A stretch of 64,000 bases of DNA from Cordia subcordata (taxonomy: Eukaryota > Streptophyta > Magnoliopsida > Boraginales > Cordiaceae). The notes below the pieces were generated by a model. That model was not told the origin of the DNA. It ran no database searches and saw only the letters and a list, made by a program, of their open reading frames with translations. This document shows, piece after piece, positions 1-13,715 of this stretch. Within the stretch, counting starts at the first letter, position 1. Each line of letters opens with the position of its first letter. The stretch lies in contig JAPTOF010000014.1 of assembly GCA_028554755.1 (NCBI GenBank), positions 5,518,001 through 5,582,000 of the forward strand, written 5' to 3'. A program made the translations under genes and the position numbers.

Positions 1-470
1 CATGTTGAGAATAATTATAAAATGTAGTTTTATTTACTATGGTTATATTTATTTATTTATATTTCTTGTGCGTATTATATTTAGAGATGATATCTATTAG
101 TTATTTTATATATATACTAATTATTTTTAACTTATATTAAAAATTTATACATGAATCCCTTGGATCCTAACTTCACCACTGATCTATAGGATGTTAGAGA
201 TAATAAAACCAATATACAGTTACCGCATAAATTGGGGACCTTAACTTGATATATTATTTTCTGTTAGTCTTTATTTTAGTTTGGCTTATTATAAAACAGA
301 AATTAAGAAATGAGGCTTCTAGGCATAAAATGTCTAATACCAAATTAGATATTTAAAGCCTAATAACTTTAATATTAACAGATGAAATTTAGTTGGACTT
401 AAATTCAAGATAATCTATAATACACATTAAATTACATGTGCCGGCTCATATGATAAATTATTTTTCAACA
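1..470 (-). mobile_element. Probable 3' LTR of a Ty1/copia element (cut by window edge)
   Basis: Read on the minus strand, a purine-rich tract (AAGTAGGAGAT, 471-481) is followed at once by TGTTGAAAAATAA, the usual copia order of polypurine tract then 3' LTR start. The copia RNase H relic lies upstream on the same strand. The sequence is AT-rich without a convincing ORF. The distal LTR end and target duplication were not found, so the element may run past the window. The boundary at 470 is inferred. Confidence 0.45.
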
Positions 471-2709
471 ATCTCCTACTTGGGGTAATGTCTTTCTCTA
501 TAAATACATATAACATTATGAGCTGAAAATCTTAGTTATCACAACTAAAAGCAACTCCGAACAACCTCGTCCATTGATTATGTGAACATAAGGATTAAAG
601 TGACTTTCGTTATATATATCCGAACTAGATCTATCCATGGTCACAAATATTAATAACACCAAATGATATAGATTAAATATGGATGTGTAGCATGGAAATT
701 ACATGCACTTGTGTTTCCAACTAGTCCAACTTTCTCTTTATGAGATTAAAATTAAAAAAACCCAAATTAGAGTGAAAATCAACTGAATACTTTATTTTCT
801 ATAAAGAATATCCGTAAACATAAGATGTGTACAAATTAAAAAAGCACATAAATACAAACTCCTACTAATCCAGTACATTATCAAATGATACAACACCCTT
901 ACAAGCATTATGCTAATGAAAAACCTTGGGTGGTAGCCCCTTAGTGAGCTATGACTAATTACTTTGTACTTTTCCAAGAAATAGCTCCTCCAATAAGCAA
1001 ATAGATATAGTTTGAAGTAAATCTTCAACTATCTTGGCATCCAACAAATTCAGAGTCAGAATACCGAATGATTTCTAACTTATCTAACCTCTTGTATGTA
1101 AGCATGTAGTGGTTTTGTTCTCTAAGGATACCTTATGACCTTTTTGGTTGCTTTCTGGTGATCCATTCCCCGATTGCTCAAATATCAGTCCAACATCCCA
1201 GCAATGTACGCACTATCCCATTGCATACAAACCTAAGTATACATTAGACTTCCCACTGCTAAAGCATAGAATCTTTTGCATTCACTTAGAATCAAAATTG
1301 TTCTTGGGGCAGTGAATGAGACTAACTTGTCTCCCTTAGCAACTAGGGTATCTTTGATTTGCTATCTTGCATGCAAATTTTCTTAAGCACTTTTTCAATA
1401 TAGGTCTTTTGTGATAATCCAAGAATACCTCAAGAGCAGTACTGATGAATTCCTACATCAAAAGATGTGTTCCTAAGATCTTTCATCCCAAATATCTTCC
1501 ATAGGAATCCCTTGATCTTATACAACAAGCCTGTATCTTTGCTAGCAAGTAATAAGCTCTCAACGTATAATACCATGAAGATATGCTTTCTCCCATTGAA
1601 CTTGTGGTATATGCAATCATCAATCGCATTCATCTCAAAACCAAAGGAAACGGCAACTTGATGGAATTTGTAATACCATTGATTGGAAGTTTGCTTGAGT
1701 CGCCCATAGATGAATTTCTTTAATCTGAAAACCATACTTTTTCATCTCCCGACACAAAGTTTTCTGGCTACACCATATAAATCATCTCATCAATGTTACC
1801 ATTAAGAAACACAATCTTTATGTCAATTTGATGCAACTCAAGGTCAAAATGAGCCACTAATGCCACTATTGTCCTAAAAGAGTCTTTTAATGAAACTAGA
1901 GAGAAAGTCTCCTTACAATCAATACCTTCCTTCGAGTACAGCCTTTGCAACTAGATATCCATTTGTAACAAATGGGGCTTTGCACCTTTTAATGAGACGA
2001 GGTTCCGAACGTCATTGTCTTTCATGGACTTAATCTTGTCAATTATGGCATCAATCTACCTCTGAGAATTAACACTTTGCATTGCCTGATGAAAGTTGCT
2101 TGGATCATCTTCCACCAATCTAATGTCATCTTCATGTTTTTAGAGAAATATGATGCAATCATCGGGAACCTTACTTCTCCTTTCTCTAGTAGATCTTCTT
2201 AGTGATAATTATTCTTTAGGTTGTTGAGTTTGTTCAGGAATGACTTGTTGACCTTGATAAGGAAGATTTTCGAGAATGTCTTGTGGTTCTAGTATTGCTT
2301 CTTGAACAACAACAAGAATAGAAGCATGATTATTGTCAATAACAGTTGAAGGAAGAGCAATGGATTCCTCTTGAAAGATAACATCTCTAACCTTATCTCT
2401 TCCCCAATTCAATATTCTTAAAGAATCGGGAGTTTTTCATCTCAAAAAAAAGGGACTTGTTTGTTGAATAATAAATCTATACCCTCGAGATCATCCAAAG
2501 TACCTAACAAAATAGTTGCTAGATGTTCTTGAGTCTAGTTTCTATTCATTTGGCCCTATAAGGCCTTGCTTTAACTGAACAACTGTAACGCCCCATCCCA
2601 CATCGGTTCTTTGTGAGATTTGTGTGCACTTTATAATGACTTAAGTTCACTACCTGTAACAACCCAGGCCCAACTATTGGCCTGCCACCACACTTGAAAG
2701 TTCACTACC

Positions 2710-2886
2710 TGTAACAACCCAGACCCAACTACTGGCCTGCCACTACACTTGAACCTAACCAACTGGCCCAAAATGCTTAAGCCGGTGATAACAGTAGTAG
2801 TGAACCTAAGTCATTATAAAGTACACACAAATCTCACAAAGAACCGACAAATCTCACAAAGAACCGATGTGGGATGGGGCGTTACA
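2710..2886 (-). repeat. Second complete LTR copy of the TRIM-like element (177 bp)
   Basis: It matches the 3394-3550 LTR but has a tandem 20-bp duplication (AATCTCACAAAGAACCGAC repeated) near the U3 end. The polypurine tract and internal DNA follow at 2887-2950. At its other end, a 55-bp direct duplication (2643-2697 and 2698-2752) repeats the AAGTTCACTACCTGTAAC block. Confidence 0.8.
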
Positions 2887-3393
2887 AATTCTCCCCCTTA
2901 AAGACGCGACGTCCTCGTCGCGACCCAAACACAATAACAGAACTACAGCCTGGGCCTGCCACTACACTTGAACCTAACCAACTGGCCCAAAATGCTTAAG
3001 CCGGTGATAACAGTAGTAGTGAACCTAAGTCATTATAAAGTACACACAAATCTCACAAAGAACCGACAAATCTCACAAAGAACCGATGTGGGATGGGGCG
3101 TTACAAATTCTCCCCCTTAAAGACGCGACGTCCTCGTCGCGACCCAAACACAATAACAGAACTACAGCCCAGAACCCCAGGCATCTCACAAAGAACCGAC
3201 AAATCTCACAAAGAACCGATGTGGGATGGGGCGTTACAAATTCTCCCCCTTAAAGACGCGACGTCCTCGTCGCGACCCAAACACAATAATGTAACTACAC
3301 TCGTAACCCGTGCAACAGAGAATGCCCAGCTCGCTCTGATACCACCTGTAATGACCTAGGCCCAATCTGTCCAGAGCCTGCTCTGATACCACC

Positions 3394-3550
3394 TGTAATG
3401 ACCTAGGCCCAACTACTGGGCTGCCACCACACTTGAACCTAACCAACTGACCCAAAATGCCTAAGCCGGTGATAACAGTAGTAGTGAACCTAAGTCATTA
3501 TAAAGTACACACAAATCTCATAAACAACCGATGTGGGATGGGGCGTTACA
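3394..3550 (-). repeat. Best complete LTR copy of the TRIM-like element (157 bp)
   Basis: On the minus strand it starts TGTAACGCCCCATCCC, contains a TATA-like TTTATAATG segment, and ends CATTACA. Two bases later comes the TGGTATCAGAGC primer site. It lacks the 20-bp internal duplication seen in the 2710-2886 copy. Confidence 0.8.
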
Positions 3551-3699
3551 ACAACCCCAAATATATAAGTGTTTTATACTAGGCTTCATGCCTGTCTATA
3601 ATTTATAAGGGGGTTTGGCTGCTGTATTAGTTAGAACTCTATTAAGGATGTAAATTACAATCTTTAAGGCCTCTCCCTAGAGGAAATCCAGTAAGGTAA

Positions 3700-4115
3700 T
3701 GTCATGAATTCTACACCCAATACAGAGAACACAAGGCATCAGTCATAGAGGACCATAGAAGATTCCATTCCTCACATCTCACGTGTGCCTCGGCACCCAG
3801 CGTAACCGAAAGGCTCCCACACCTCTGGCTGATTACGTGACCTATTGAATAGAGTCATCCTAAGAGTATAAATAGGCCATGGATGATATTGTAGACGCAT
3901 CAGAAATATGCTCTCTAAAATGTTTTCTCTCTAAATTCTCTTCCCCTCTGCAAACTGGATCTAGCTCGGCTAATGCAGCATCTTCCTCAATGGCCGATAT
4001 ACAAATCCATACATTATGCCTTGACTTTCCCTGATATGATGGATCTGATGCTGTGAGTTGATTTTTTGTGCATTAATTAGGACACTGACGGTGCTCAACG
4101 ATGTACAATTCGTTC
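3700..4115 (+). mobile_element. Candidate Ty3/gypsy-like LTR and leader fragment
   Basis: The sequence starts TGTCATG at the point where copia similarity stops. It has a TATA-like GTATAAATAGG near 3868, a pyrimidine-rich TTTTCTCTCTAAATTCTC leader, and ends in TTTTGTGCATTAATTAGG followed by CACTGACGG. That layout resembles the LTR end and primer-site region of plant Tat-type gypsy elements (TTGGCGCCGTCTGTGG), in a diverged form. I found no partner LTR, so a solo LTR or fragment is likely. Confidence 0.4.
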
Positions 4116-4512
4116 CTTCCTCATTGTGATAAGTTTTAAAATATAAGAGAGTAATCAGCTATTTAGACAAATCATAAGCGAATAACGTCATTTTAGCCTT
4201 TTTAGATGCAACAGTGTACATCCCATGTTCATAAACAAGGATAAAAAATTCATTGGTTGTCACATTGTTCCAGAAGATAATGCTAAAGAATTGCTGTTGA
4301 TAAGGCCTCTTAAGTAGACATTAATACTTGCACTGGTGCCAACCTTAAAGATCAAACAAAGAAAGTGATTACAAACTTAAAAATGAAAGTCTATCAAGAA
4401 AAAAAGAGAACTCTCAAAATACTCCGATAATCTGGGGCTAGTAAAGGACCAACTCCACTCATATAGGCTTACAACAATTCAATTATACATGAAAGGTAAC
4501 AAAACAGCTACA
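4116..4512. other. 3' flank of OPR3; no gene seen
   Basis: AT-rich sequence downstream of the OPR3 stop codon (minus strand). It presumably holds the 3' UTR and poly(A) site. I could not fix the exact end. Confidence 0.5.
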
Positions 4513-8931
<4,419 letters not shown>

Positions 8932-9222
8932 GGTTGTACTTCAGACAGTGAAGCAAAAATGTCTCACAATTATGTATGGAGAACAAATATACCAGATGTT
9001 TTATGTAACAAAGATGGTCAAATCTGTTTCTCTTTTTTCCTCCTTGTTGAAGCTGAAGAAGAGTTTGTGAATGAATTGTATTTGTAGGTAAAATACTCTC
9101 GTGGCGTTGGAGGAAGTGGTGGGAGTCACATCACATGCGGTCGGAAGACGATAAAAGTCACGATGTTCGCATGGGTTTTATTTAATCGTGTAGCTGGACT
9201 GCGTTGACTGAGGATTTAAATA
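8932..9222 (-). promoter_or_regulatory. Proximal OPR3 upstream region left between start codon and Mutator-like insertion
   Basis: Only about 290 bp of non-repeat DNA separates the OPR3 ATG from the transposon. Its last ten bases (GATTTAAATA, 9213-9222) are one copy of the target duplication. I see no convincing TATA box. A CACATG hexamer, a weak G-box variant, lies near 9132. Whether this stretch is enough for wound or jasmonate response cannot be told from sequence. Confidence 0.4.
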
Positions 9223-9715
9223 GGAATTTTTTTTTAACCCAAATATAAAATATTATGCAAAATTAACTCTGTTCGTAAATAATTTTGAAAAATAACTCAA
9301 TTTAATTTCGAAAATGCATGGGACGCATTTATGGAATGCGACCGCGTTCCATAAATTTGCCACCCTTTCAGTTTTCCCTCATTCTCCCCCCCACCCCACA
9401 CCCGATTTTCTTTTGTTTTTCTGTCATTTCCTCACACCAAATTTTTAACTTTCCAGCGTCATTGTGAGGATATTGCCATAATATTGTAAGTTATTTTAAT
9501 TTTATGTTATTTTTTGCAATTGTATTTAACGTTTTAAGCTATGAAATTTGTTTTTAGATCATGTAATGTTTTTTTATAGTTAATTTTAGTTTGTGTTAAT
9601 TTGAATTTTAATTTTTGTTAGAATTGTAGATTAGAATTTTAGTTTGTGTTAATTTGTAATTTAATTTTAATTGTCGTTAAAAAATATAGCATGATTATTA
9701 GAAATAGACTTAATA

Positions 9716-9768
<53 letters not shown>
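9716..9768. repeat. (ATT)n microsatellite
   Basis: About 17 uninterrupted ATT/TTA units inside the MULE. ORFs of poly-Ile type across it are artefacts. Confidence 0.9.
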
Positions 9769-9770
<2 letters not shown>

Positions 9771-9820
9771 GATTATCATTATTATTAACAATATTATTAT
9801 TTTTATGACAACCATGTTAT

Positions 9821-10125
9821 ATGTTATATGTTAGATGTTATTATTAATTTAATTTATACAATTATTGATATTATTATCATTATTTATTATTATGATGATG
9901 ATGATGACGACGACGATGGATGGTTATGTTATATGTTAGAGGCTATTATTAATTTTATTATTACTATTATTGTTATCATTATCATTATTTATTATTGTGA
10001 TGATGATGACGATGATGGATGATTAATGCTATATGTTATATGTTATTATTAATTTTATTATTATTATTATTGATATTATTATCATTATTTATTATTATGA
10101 TGATGATGACGATGATGGATGATTA
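9821..10125. repeat. Minisatellite of three units, about 95-105 bp each
   Basis: Three head-to-tail units start near 9821, 9926 and 10028. Each has ATGTTATATGTTA, then (ATT)-rich sequence, then a GATGATGATGACGATGATGG block. The units differ by small substitutions and indels. Confidence 0.8.
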
Positions 10126-10289
10126 ATATTATCATTGTGTTATTATCATTATTATTGATACTATCATTGATATTATTATTGATAATATTAGTGTTATCAT
10201 TATTATTATTTGATAAAATTAGAGATTTAATGTTTATAGTGAAGTAGTAATACTTAGTTAATCGTTATTATTATTTTTTATTTTAGGAG

Positions 10290-10790
10290 TCATTATGGAT
10301 TTACGACTTGCACCAGTAGACGCCACCTTATTGTGCCACTATTTGGATCACCGGGTGTAGTATTTGCAGGATCCACACCATCTGGGTATTTTTAAGTGCT
10401 ACAGGTCAGATAGGTCTTTGTTTAATGAGCCGAAGCACCCATTAGTACAGTAGTAGTTGGTGAGGACCAGATTTCACAAGTGTTATATATCCCAATACCA
10501 TCAGCTGAACCGCGAATTGATTACTGCCATAATAGAGAGGTGGCGGCCGGAGACCCACACATTTCATTTACCCGTAGGGGAGGCCACCATCACCCTGCAG
10601 GATGTGGCTATGTATTGGGGTCTTCCCATGACCGATACTCTTATCCCAGTGATTGATACGGTCCCACGGTCGAGGGATGATTGGGTTGCCACGATCCGGG
10701 ATTTGTTGGAGATCGATGCGGATGCGGTTGCAGACGACGGTACCACCGTATCGACATTGTGGAGAACTCGGTAAATTTCGTCCAATTGCG
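10290..10790 (+). pseudogene. Plant mobile domain (MAIN/MAIL1-type PMD) relic inside the MULE
   Basis: The open stretch 10457-10774 encodes [18 protein letters not shown], then [18 protein letters not shown], then a DDW-containing segment. This is the hallmark core of the plant mobile domain found in MAIN/MAIL proteins and in some plant transposons. Upstream in the same frame, sequence from about 10294 (MDLRLAPVDATLLCHYLDH) is PMD-like N-terminal DNA but has at least three stops, including two in a row just before 10457. Downstream the frame ends at 10772 and only LRERYV-like scraps follow. It therefore cannot encode a full domain unless spliced. It sits tail to tail with the transposase relic. 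PMD identity is confident; function is unlikely. Confidence 0.8.
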
Positions 10791-10839
10791 GGAGAGGTAT
10801 GTGATGCAAGGCACTTCGGATAACCCCACTCAGTACATA

Positions 10840-11198
10840 TAGTTAGACTGAACGGACTGAATGCCCACTATTACGTGCGCCACACAGCGGTTCCATTCAT
10901 AGCGAGCTGTGCCGTACATCTCCCGCATATTTTCATCATCAATTATTGCACTTGGATAATAATATATCTACTGCAATATAGCATCCCATCTAGGGTCACG
11001 ATAGCATAAGTTAACCCTATCGATGCTCAGACGTAACTCTAGTTTTTTAATTACATGAGAAACAAATTCATCGTAAGTTGTATCTGGATGAATTTTGATT
11101 TTGCGTGGTATATTTGGACTTTTATAATCAAGACCGTAATCGGTCATTATTGTGTGACCGCTGTAGTATAAAAGAACAGTAACCTCGGTTGAATTCAT
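10840..11198 (-). pseudogene. MULE transposase N-terminal relic
   Basis: An ORF of 76 codons starts at 11198 (MNSTEVTVLLYYSG, then IKIHPDTTYDEFVSHVIKKL, then LCYRDPRWD). The same frame goes on after one TAG with IIDDENMREMYGTARYEWN to about 10840. The layout, a small beta-grasp-like segment then a short acidic stretch, resembles the N-terminal region of plant MuDR-type transposases. The catalytic DDE part is absent. Assignment rests on layout and location inside Mutator-type ends, so other origins are possible. Confidence 0.5.
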
Positions 11199-11815
11199 TC
11201 TTTTAGGTGCTTTGGTAGAAACTCATACTAACAAATTGAATGAATTTGGTAGAAAGTTTATTTATTGTAATGGATAACGGATTGAATGATCCGGTGGAAG
11301 AAGGGGTTGGGGTTTATATAAGCAAAAAACGCATTTTGGGAGTGCGATTTTTTAAATTTCTCGTCACATGAAGTGACTAAACCTTGATTTGTGGTAGCGA
11401 ATATATTCTGGATACTGCAAACGTACACCCAGAATGCGCTGCTAAGAATGTTTTCTCGTCCTCGCAATCAAATCAAATCGAAATCGAATCAGATCTGGCA
11501 AGGTTACAGGGAAACCCAGAAAACGGGTTCTGGAAGCGTGGAACGCATTCCAGGAATGCGGGCGCACTCCTGGAGCACTGCTGCGTTCCTATAATGCGTT
11601 CCACGCTCTGGGATTGCGTGCCACGCGTTTCTAGAACCAGATTGGGTTGTTTTTAAAACCGTTTTACAAATGGAGTTAATTTTGCATAACATTTTAATTT
11701 GTGGGTCAAAAAAATGTTTGATTTAAATACACTCATTTTTCTATTTTTTTTTAAATACTCTTCTTGGAATTTGAAAATTCAAAGTTGTTTTATCAAACTC
11801 TCTTTCAAAAAATAA

Positions 11816-11933
11816 AAGGGTGTTTGGTTTTGCTTATTTAAGTGCTTATAAACACTTTAAAAAAATACTCTTTTTCATAATTTTTACTATTTAGATATTT
11901 ATAAATACCAAATAAATAAAATCAAACACCCTT
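11816..11933. mobile_element. Short Tourist-like MITE (118 bp)
   Basis: Inverted ends AAGGGTGTTTGGTTTTG and, read back from the right, AAGGGTGTTTGATTTTA are flanked by TAA (11813-11815 and 11934-11936). The 3-bp TAA target and GGGTGTTTGG end match PIF/Harbinger-derived Tourist MITEs. It lies 87 bp from the MULE's right target duplication. Confidence 0.75.
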
Positions 11934-11936
11934 TAA

Positions 11937-13476
11937 ATCTCTAAATTTGGACTTTCTGGAATTGCTTTATCAATCCAAAGTTGTTTTTTTGCTTTATCAA
12001 TCCAAAGTTGCTTTTATCAAACTTTGTTTTGGAGAATGAATCCCGGAAAAAGTATTACCGTAAACATTTTAAAAATAAAAAATATTTTTGAAAAAAAAGA
12101 GGGTATTTATGAGAAATATCCGCTAACTGAACGCTTCGAGATTTGTCGGTACTTCATGCTTGTAAATACATGAACCTCATTATATTCGTATATGGCCCGA
12201 CACACGTCCAAGAGGATGAGTTGGGTACTGCATGTACATAGCCTATTTTATATATACGTGTCAGAATTATTTTATTTTTATGTATTGGTAGTATTATAAT
12301 GAATAGGTGATGGTGATGAATTTAGCCACAAGAAGCAAAAAATTGTGCTAAATTCGTGGCAGTAAGAATGAAACGAAAAACGAGGCCTGATATATATCTA
12401 AGAATTAGAGCGGAGTAGAATAAAATGTATTTTACTCTTAGTGGTTTGTTAAAATTATATGAAATCTTTTGTAGTTTGAAAGCTCGTTGTTTTTCTCTTT
12501 TTTTCGTTTATTTTATGAACTCTACGGATCGTTCATGGATTATATATGTTATCTACTGTATATAAATACACATTCGTATCCTACTCTGCAAATCTCATTT
12601 GCCTTAAGCATATAGAAACCTATTATCAACATTTTCATATGCTGTTGCTTTGGCAAGTTTAGTAATCATGGCTGGCTCACCTAGTTTATCAGCTCAATAG
12701 TAAGCCTATTTGGGATAATTATCAATATCTCTTTTTATTAAAATGAGATCCGGAGGGTGCGTCTTTTTTTTAAAGAACCCAACTGTCTTTTAATATATTG
12801 ACAATTATATTAGTCATTCTCTCATACAGTGTGATCCCCGTAGCAATAGACCGCAGTCTAGTGATGTTTAGTGTTTTGGAAATTATTGCTAGGAAGAATG
12901 ATTGAATTTCACCTAATTTGCTCTTGTTTGACTTCAATTATCATATGAAGATGGAGATTATCCTTAATTATGTTCCAACACTGTCCTGAATTAATCAACC
13001 AAGTAGGAAGGGGGGAAAAAAAGCTCGTCGATACTGCTTTTCTATGCTTTGTTAAAGTTTGATGAATGGTGATCTGGAGGGACAATGTAAGAGGAGAGTG
13101 ACCTAAGTTTTGGTTTTGCTAAACTCTAGAGCAATAAGTGATTGTAAGAAAAGTAGGTGAGATCTTTGTTTGAGCACAAATGTTACAAGAATGGAGTTTT
13201 TATTAGATCAATCAATCTATTTGTCCTCATTGAAGCAGCATAGTTGTATATCTGAACCCAACAAGATATCTGAAAATAAGAAATTGAAATTCTCGAATTT
13301 TTCTTCTATCCATATGACATCCGAACATCCAATCTAATTCTCTTTCCTAGACCTTGTTATGTGGTTGGTAAAACCAAAGTGATAGACTAATAATAAGATA
13401 ACTAATATATTAGTAAAATAAAATAGTATCCTAAGGAAACGAACATAATAAGAAAGCAAATATAATAATTGCTTAA
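11937..13476. other. Intergenic, no gene recognised
   Basis: AT-rich DNA without a credible ORF, RNA gene or repeat pair. Nothing here could be assigned. Confidence 0.5.
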
Positions 13477-13540
13477 TCTAATACTACTATATAAAGAATT
13501 ACATTGAGATACACGTGTCATCCACAATTGTACTATTTTC
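13477..13540 (+). mobile_element. Possible Helitron 5' terminus
   Basis: The sequence TCTAATACTACTATATAAAG, followed about 15 bases later by GATACACGTGTCATCC, resembles the 5' ends of plant Helitrons (TC start, ACTACTATA run, ACACGTGTCA). I found no matching 3' hairpin with CTRR, so element length is unknown. If real, the tRNA-Glu 100 bp on could lie inside it or be next to a truncated copy. Confidence 0.4.
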
Positions 13541-13640
13541 TAATTGATACTTTTCATTAAAAAAAATATGTTAAAAACGACAGTGTTCTATATTTACAAA
13601 TACCAAAGTTAGTTACTTGTATATATTAACCTTCATGTAA

Positions 13641-13712
13641 TCCGTTGTAGTCTAGATGGTTAGGATACTCGGCTCTCACCCGAGAGACCCGGGTTCGAAT
13701 CCCGGCAACGGA
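13641..13712 (+). tRNA. trnE-CTC: tRNA-Glu (anticodon CTC)
   Basis: A 72-nt cloverleaf. The acceptor stem is TCCGTTG / CAACGGA. The anticodon stem CTCGG / CCGAG encloses the loop CTCTCAC with anticodon CTC (13675-13677). The T arm reads CCCGGGTTCGAATCCCGG. Box A (TAGTCTAGATGG) and box B (GGTTCGAATCC) are intact. There is no encoded CCA, as expected for a nuclear gene. A TTTT run directly after (about 13715) would end Pol III transcription. It reads as a functional nuclear tRNA. Confidence 0.97.
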
Positions 13713-13715
13713 AAT

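Larger units (their letters stand above)
2584..3550 (-). mobile_element. TRIM-like LTR element: rearranged tandem array with 5-bp target duplication
   Basis: The array holds several copies of a short LTR (TGTAA...TTACA) separated by a very short internal region. On the minus strand each complete junction reads LTR, then TGGTATCAGAGC (initiator-Met tRNA primer site at 3391-3380 and 3344-3333), about 108 bp of internal DNA, then a polypurine tract (AAGGGGGAGAA), then the next LTR. LTR copies or pieces lie at 3394-3550, 3347-3365, 3183-3238, 2951-3105, 2710-2886 and 2655-2697. The leftmost 70 bp (2584-2653) is an LTR start in the opposite orientation. ACAAC flanks both ends (2579-2583 and 3551-3555). 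Removing the array and one ACAAC restores the copia integrase reading through WGCS. There is no coding capacity; short ORFs here are artefacts. Confidence 0.85.
790..3699 (-). pseudogene. Ty1/copia pol relic (integrase, RT, RNase H), interrupted by a TRIM array
   Basis: This is a minus-strand copia polyprotein relic with domains in order from high to low coordinate. Integrase C-terminal sequence (ALKIVIYILNRV, then HLYIWGCS) lies at about 3690-3550. Past the nested insertion (2584-3550) it resumes with KARPYRAK and KLDSR-like sequence. RT pieces lie at 1950-1768 (DLELHQIDIKIVFLNGNI) and 1735-1430 (FIYGRLKQTSNQWYYKF, then FMVLYVESLLLA, where YVDD has decayed). RNase H sequence lies at about 1400-1030 (LEIIRYSDSEFVGCQDS, GGAISWKSTK). 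It has many stops and frameshifts, no gag or protease, and stops at 3699 where a gypsy-like LTR begins. It is non-functional. Family assignment rests on motif recognition. Confidence 0.85.
9223..11719. mobile_element. Mutator-like element (MULE) with plant mobile domain and transposase relics
   Basis: Exact 10-bp direct repeats GATTTAAATA (9213-9222 and 11720-11729) flank a 2,497-bp element. Its ends are inverted over about 80 bp: the left has AACCCAAATATAAAATATTA then TGCAAAATTAACTCTG, the right reads back as GACCCACAAATTAAAATGTT then ATGCAAAATTAACTCC. Target duplications of 9-11 bp with long inverted ends are the Mutator pattern. The subterminal zones carry repeated GGAATGCG and CGCATTCC words, dense at 11530-11630 and single at 9330-9350. 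Inside are an ATT microsatellite, a minisatellite, a plus-strand plant mobile domain relic and a minus-strand transposase N-terminal relic. It is not autonomous. Confidence 0.85.

Noticed and set aside
3093..3455. Overlapping ORFs on both strands in the TRIM array
   Set aside because: They read through LTR and spacer repeats; nothing but repeat-derived sequence is encoded.
2584..3550. Cassandra-type TRIM (5S rRNA in LTR)
   Set aside because: The LTR start looks similar, but no 5S box A or box C sequence is present in the 157-bp LTR.
9646..10022. Poly-Ile and poly-Asp ORFs
   Set aside because: Products of the ATT microsatellite and GAT-rich minisatellite.
11384..11692. Overlapping ORFs near the right end of the MULE
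   Set aside because: They lie in subterminal GGAATGCG repeats and the terminal inverted repeat.
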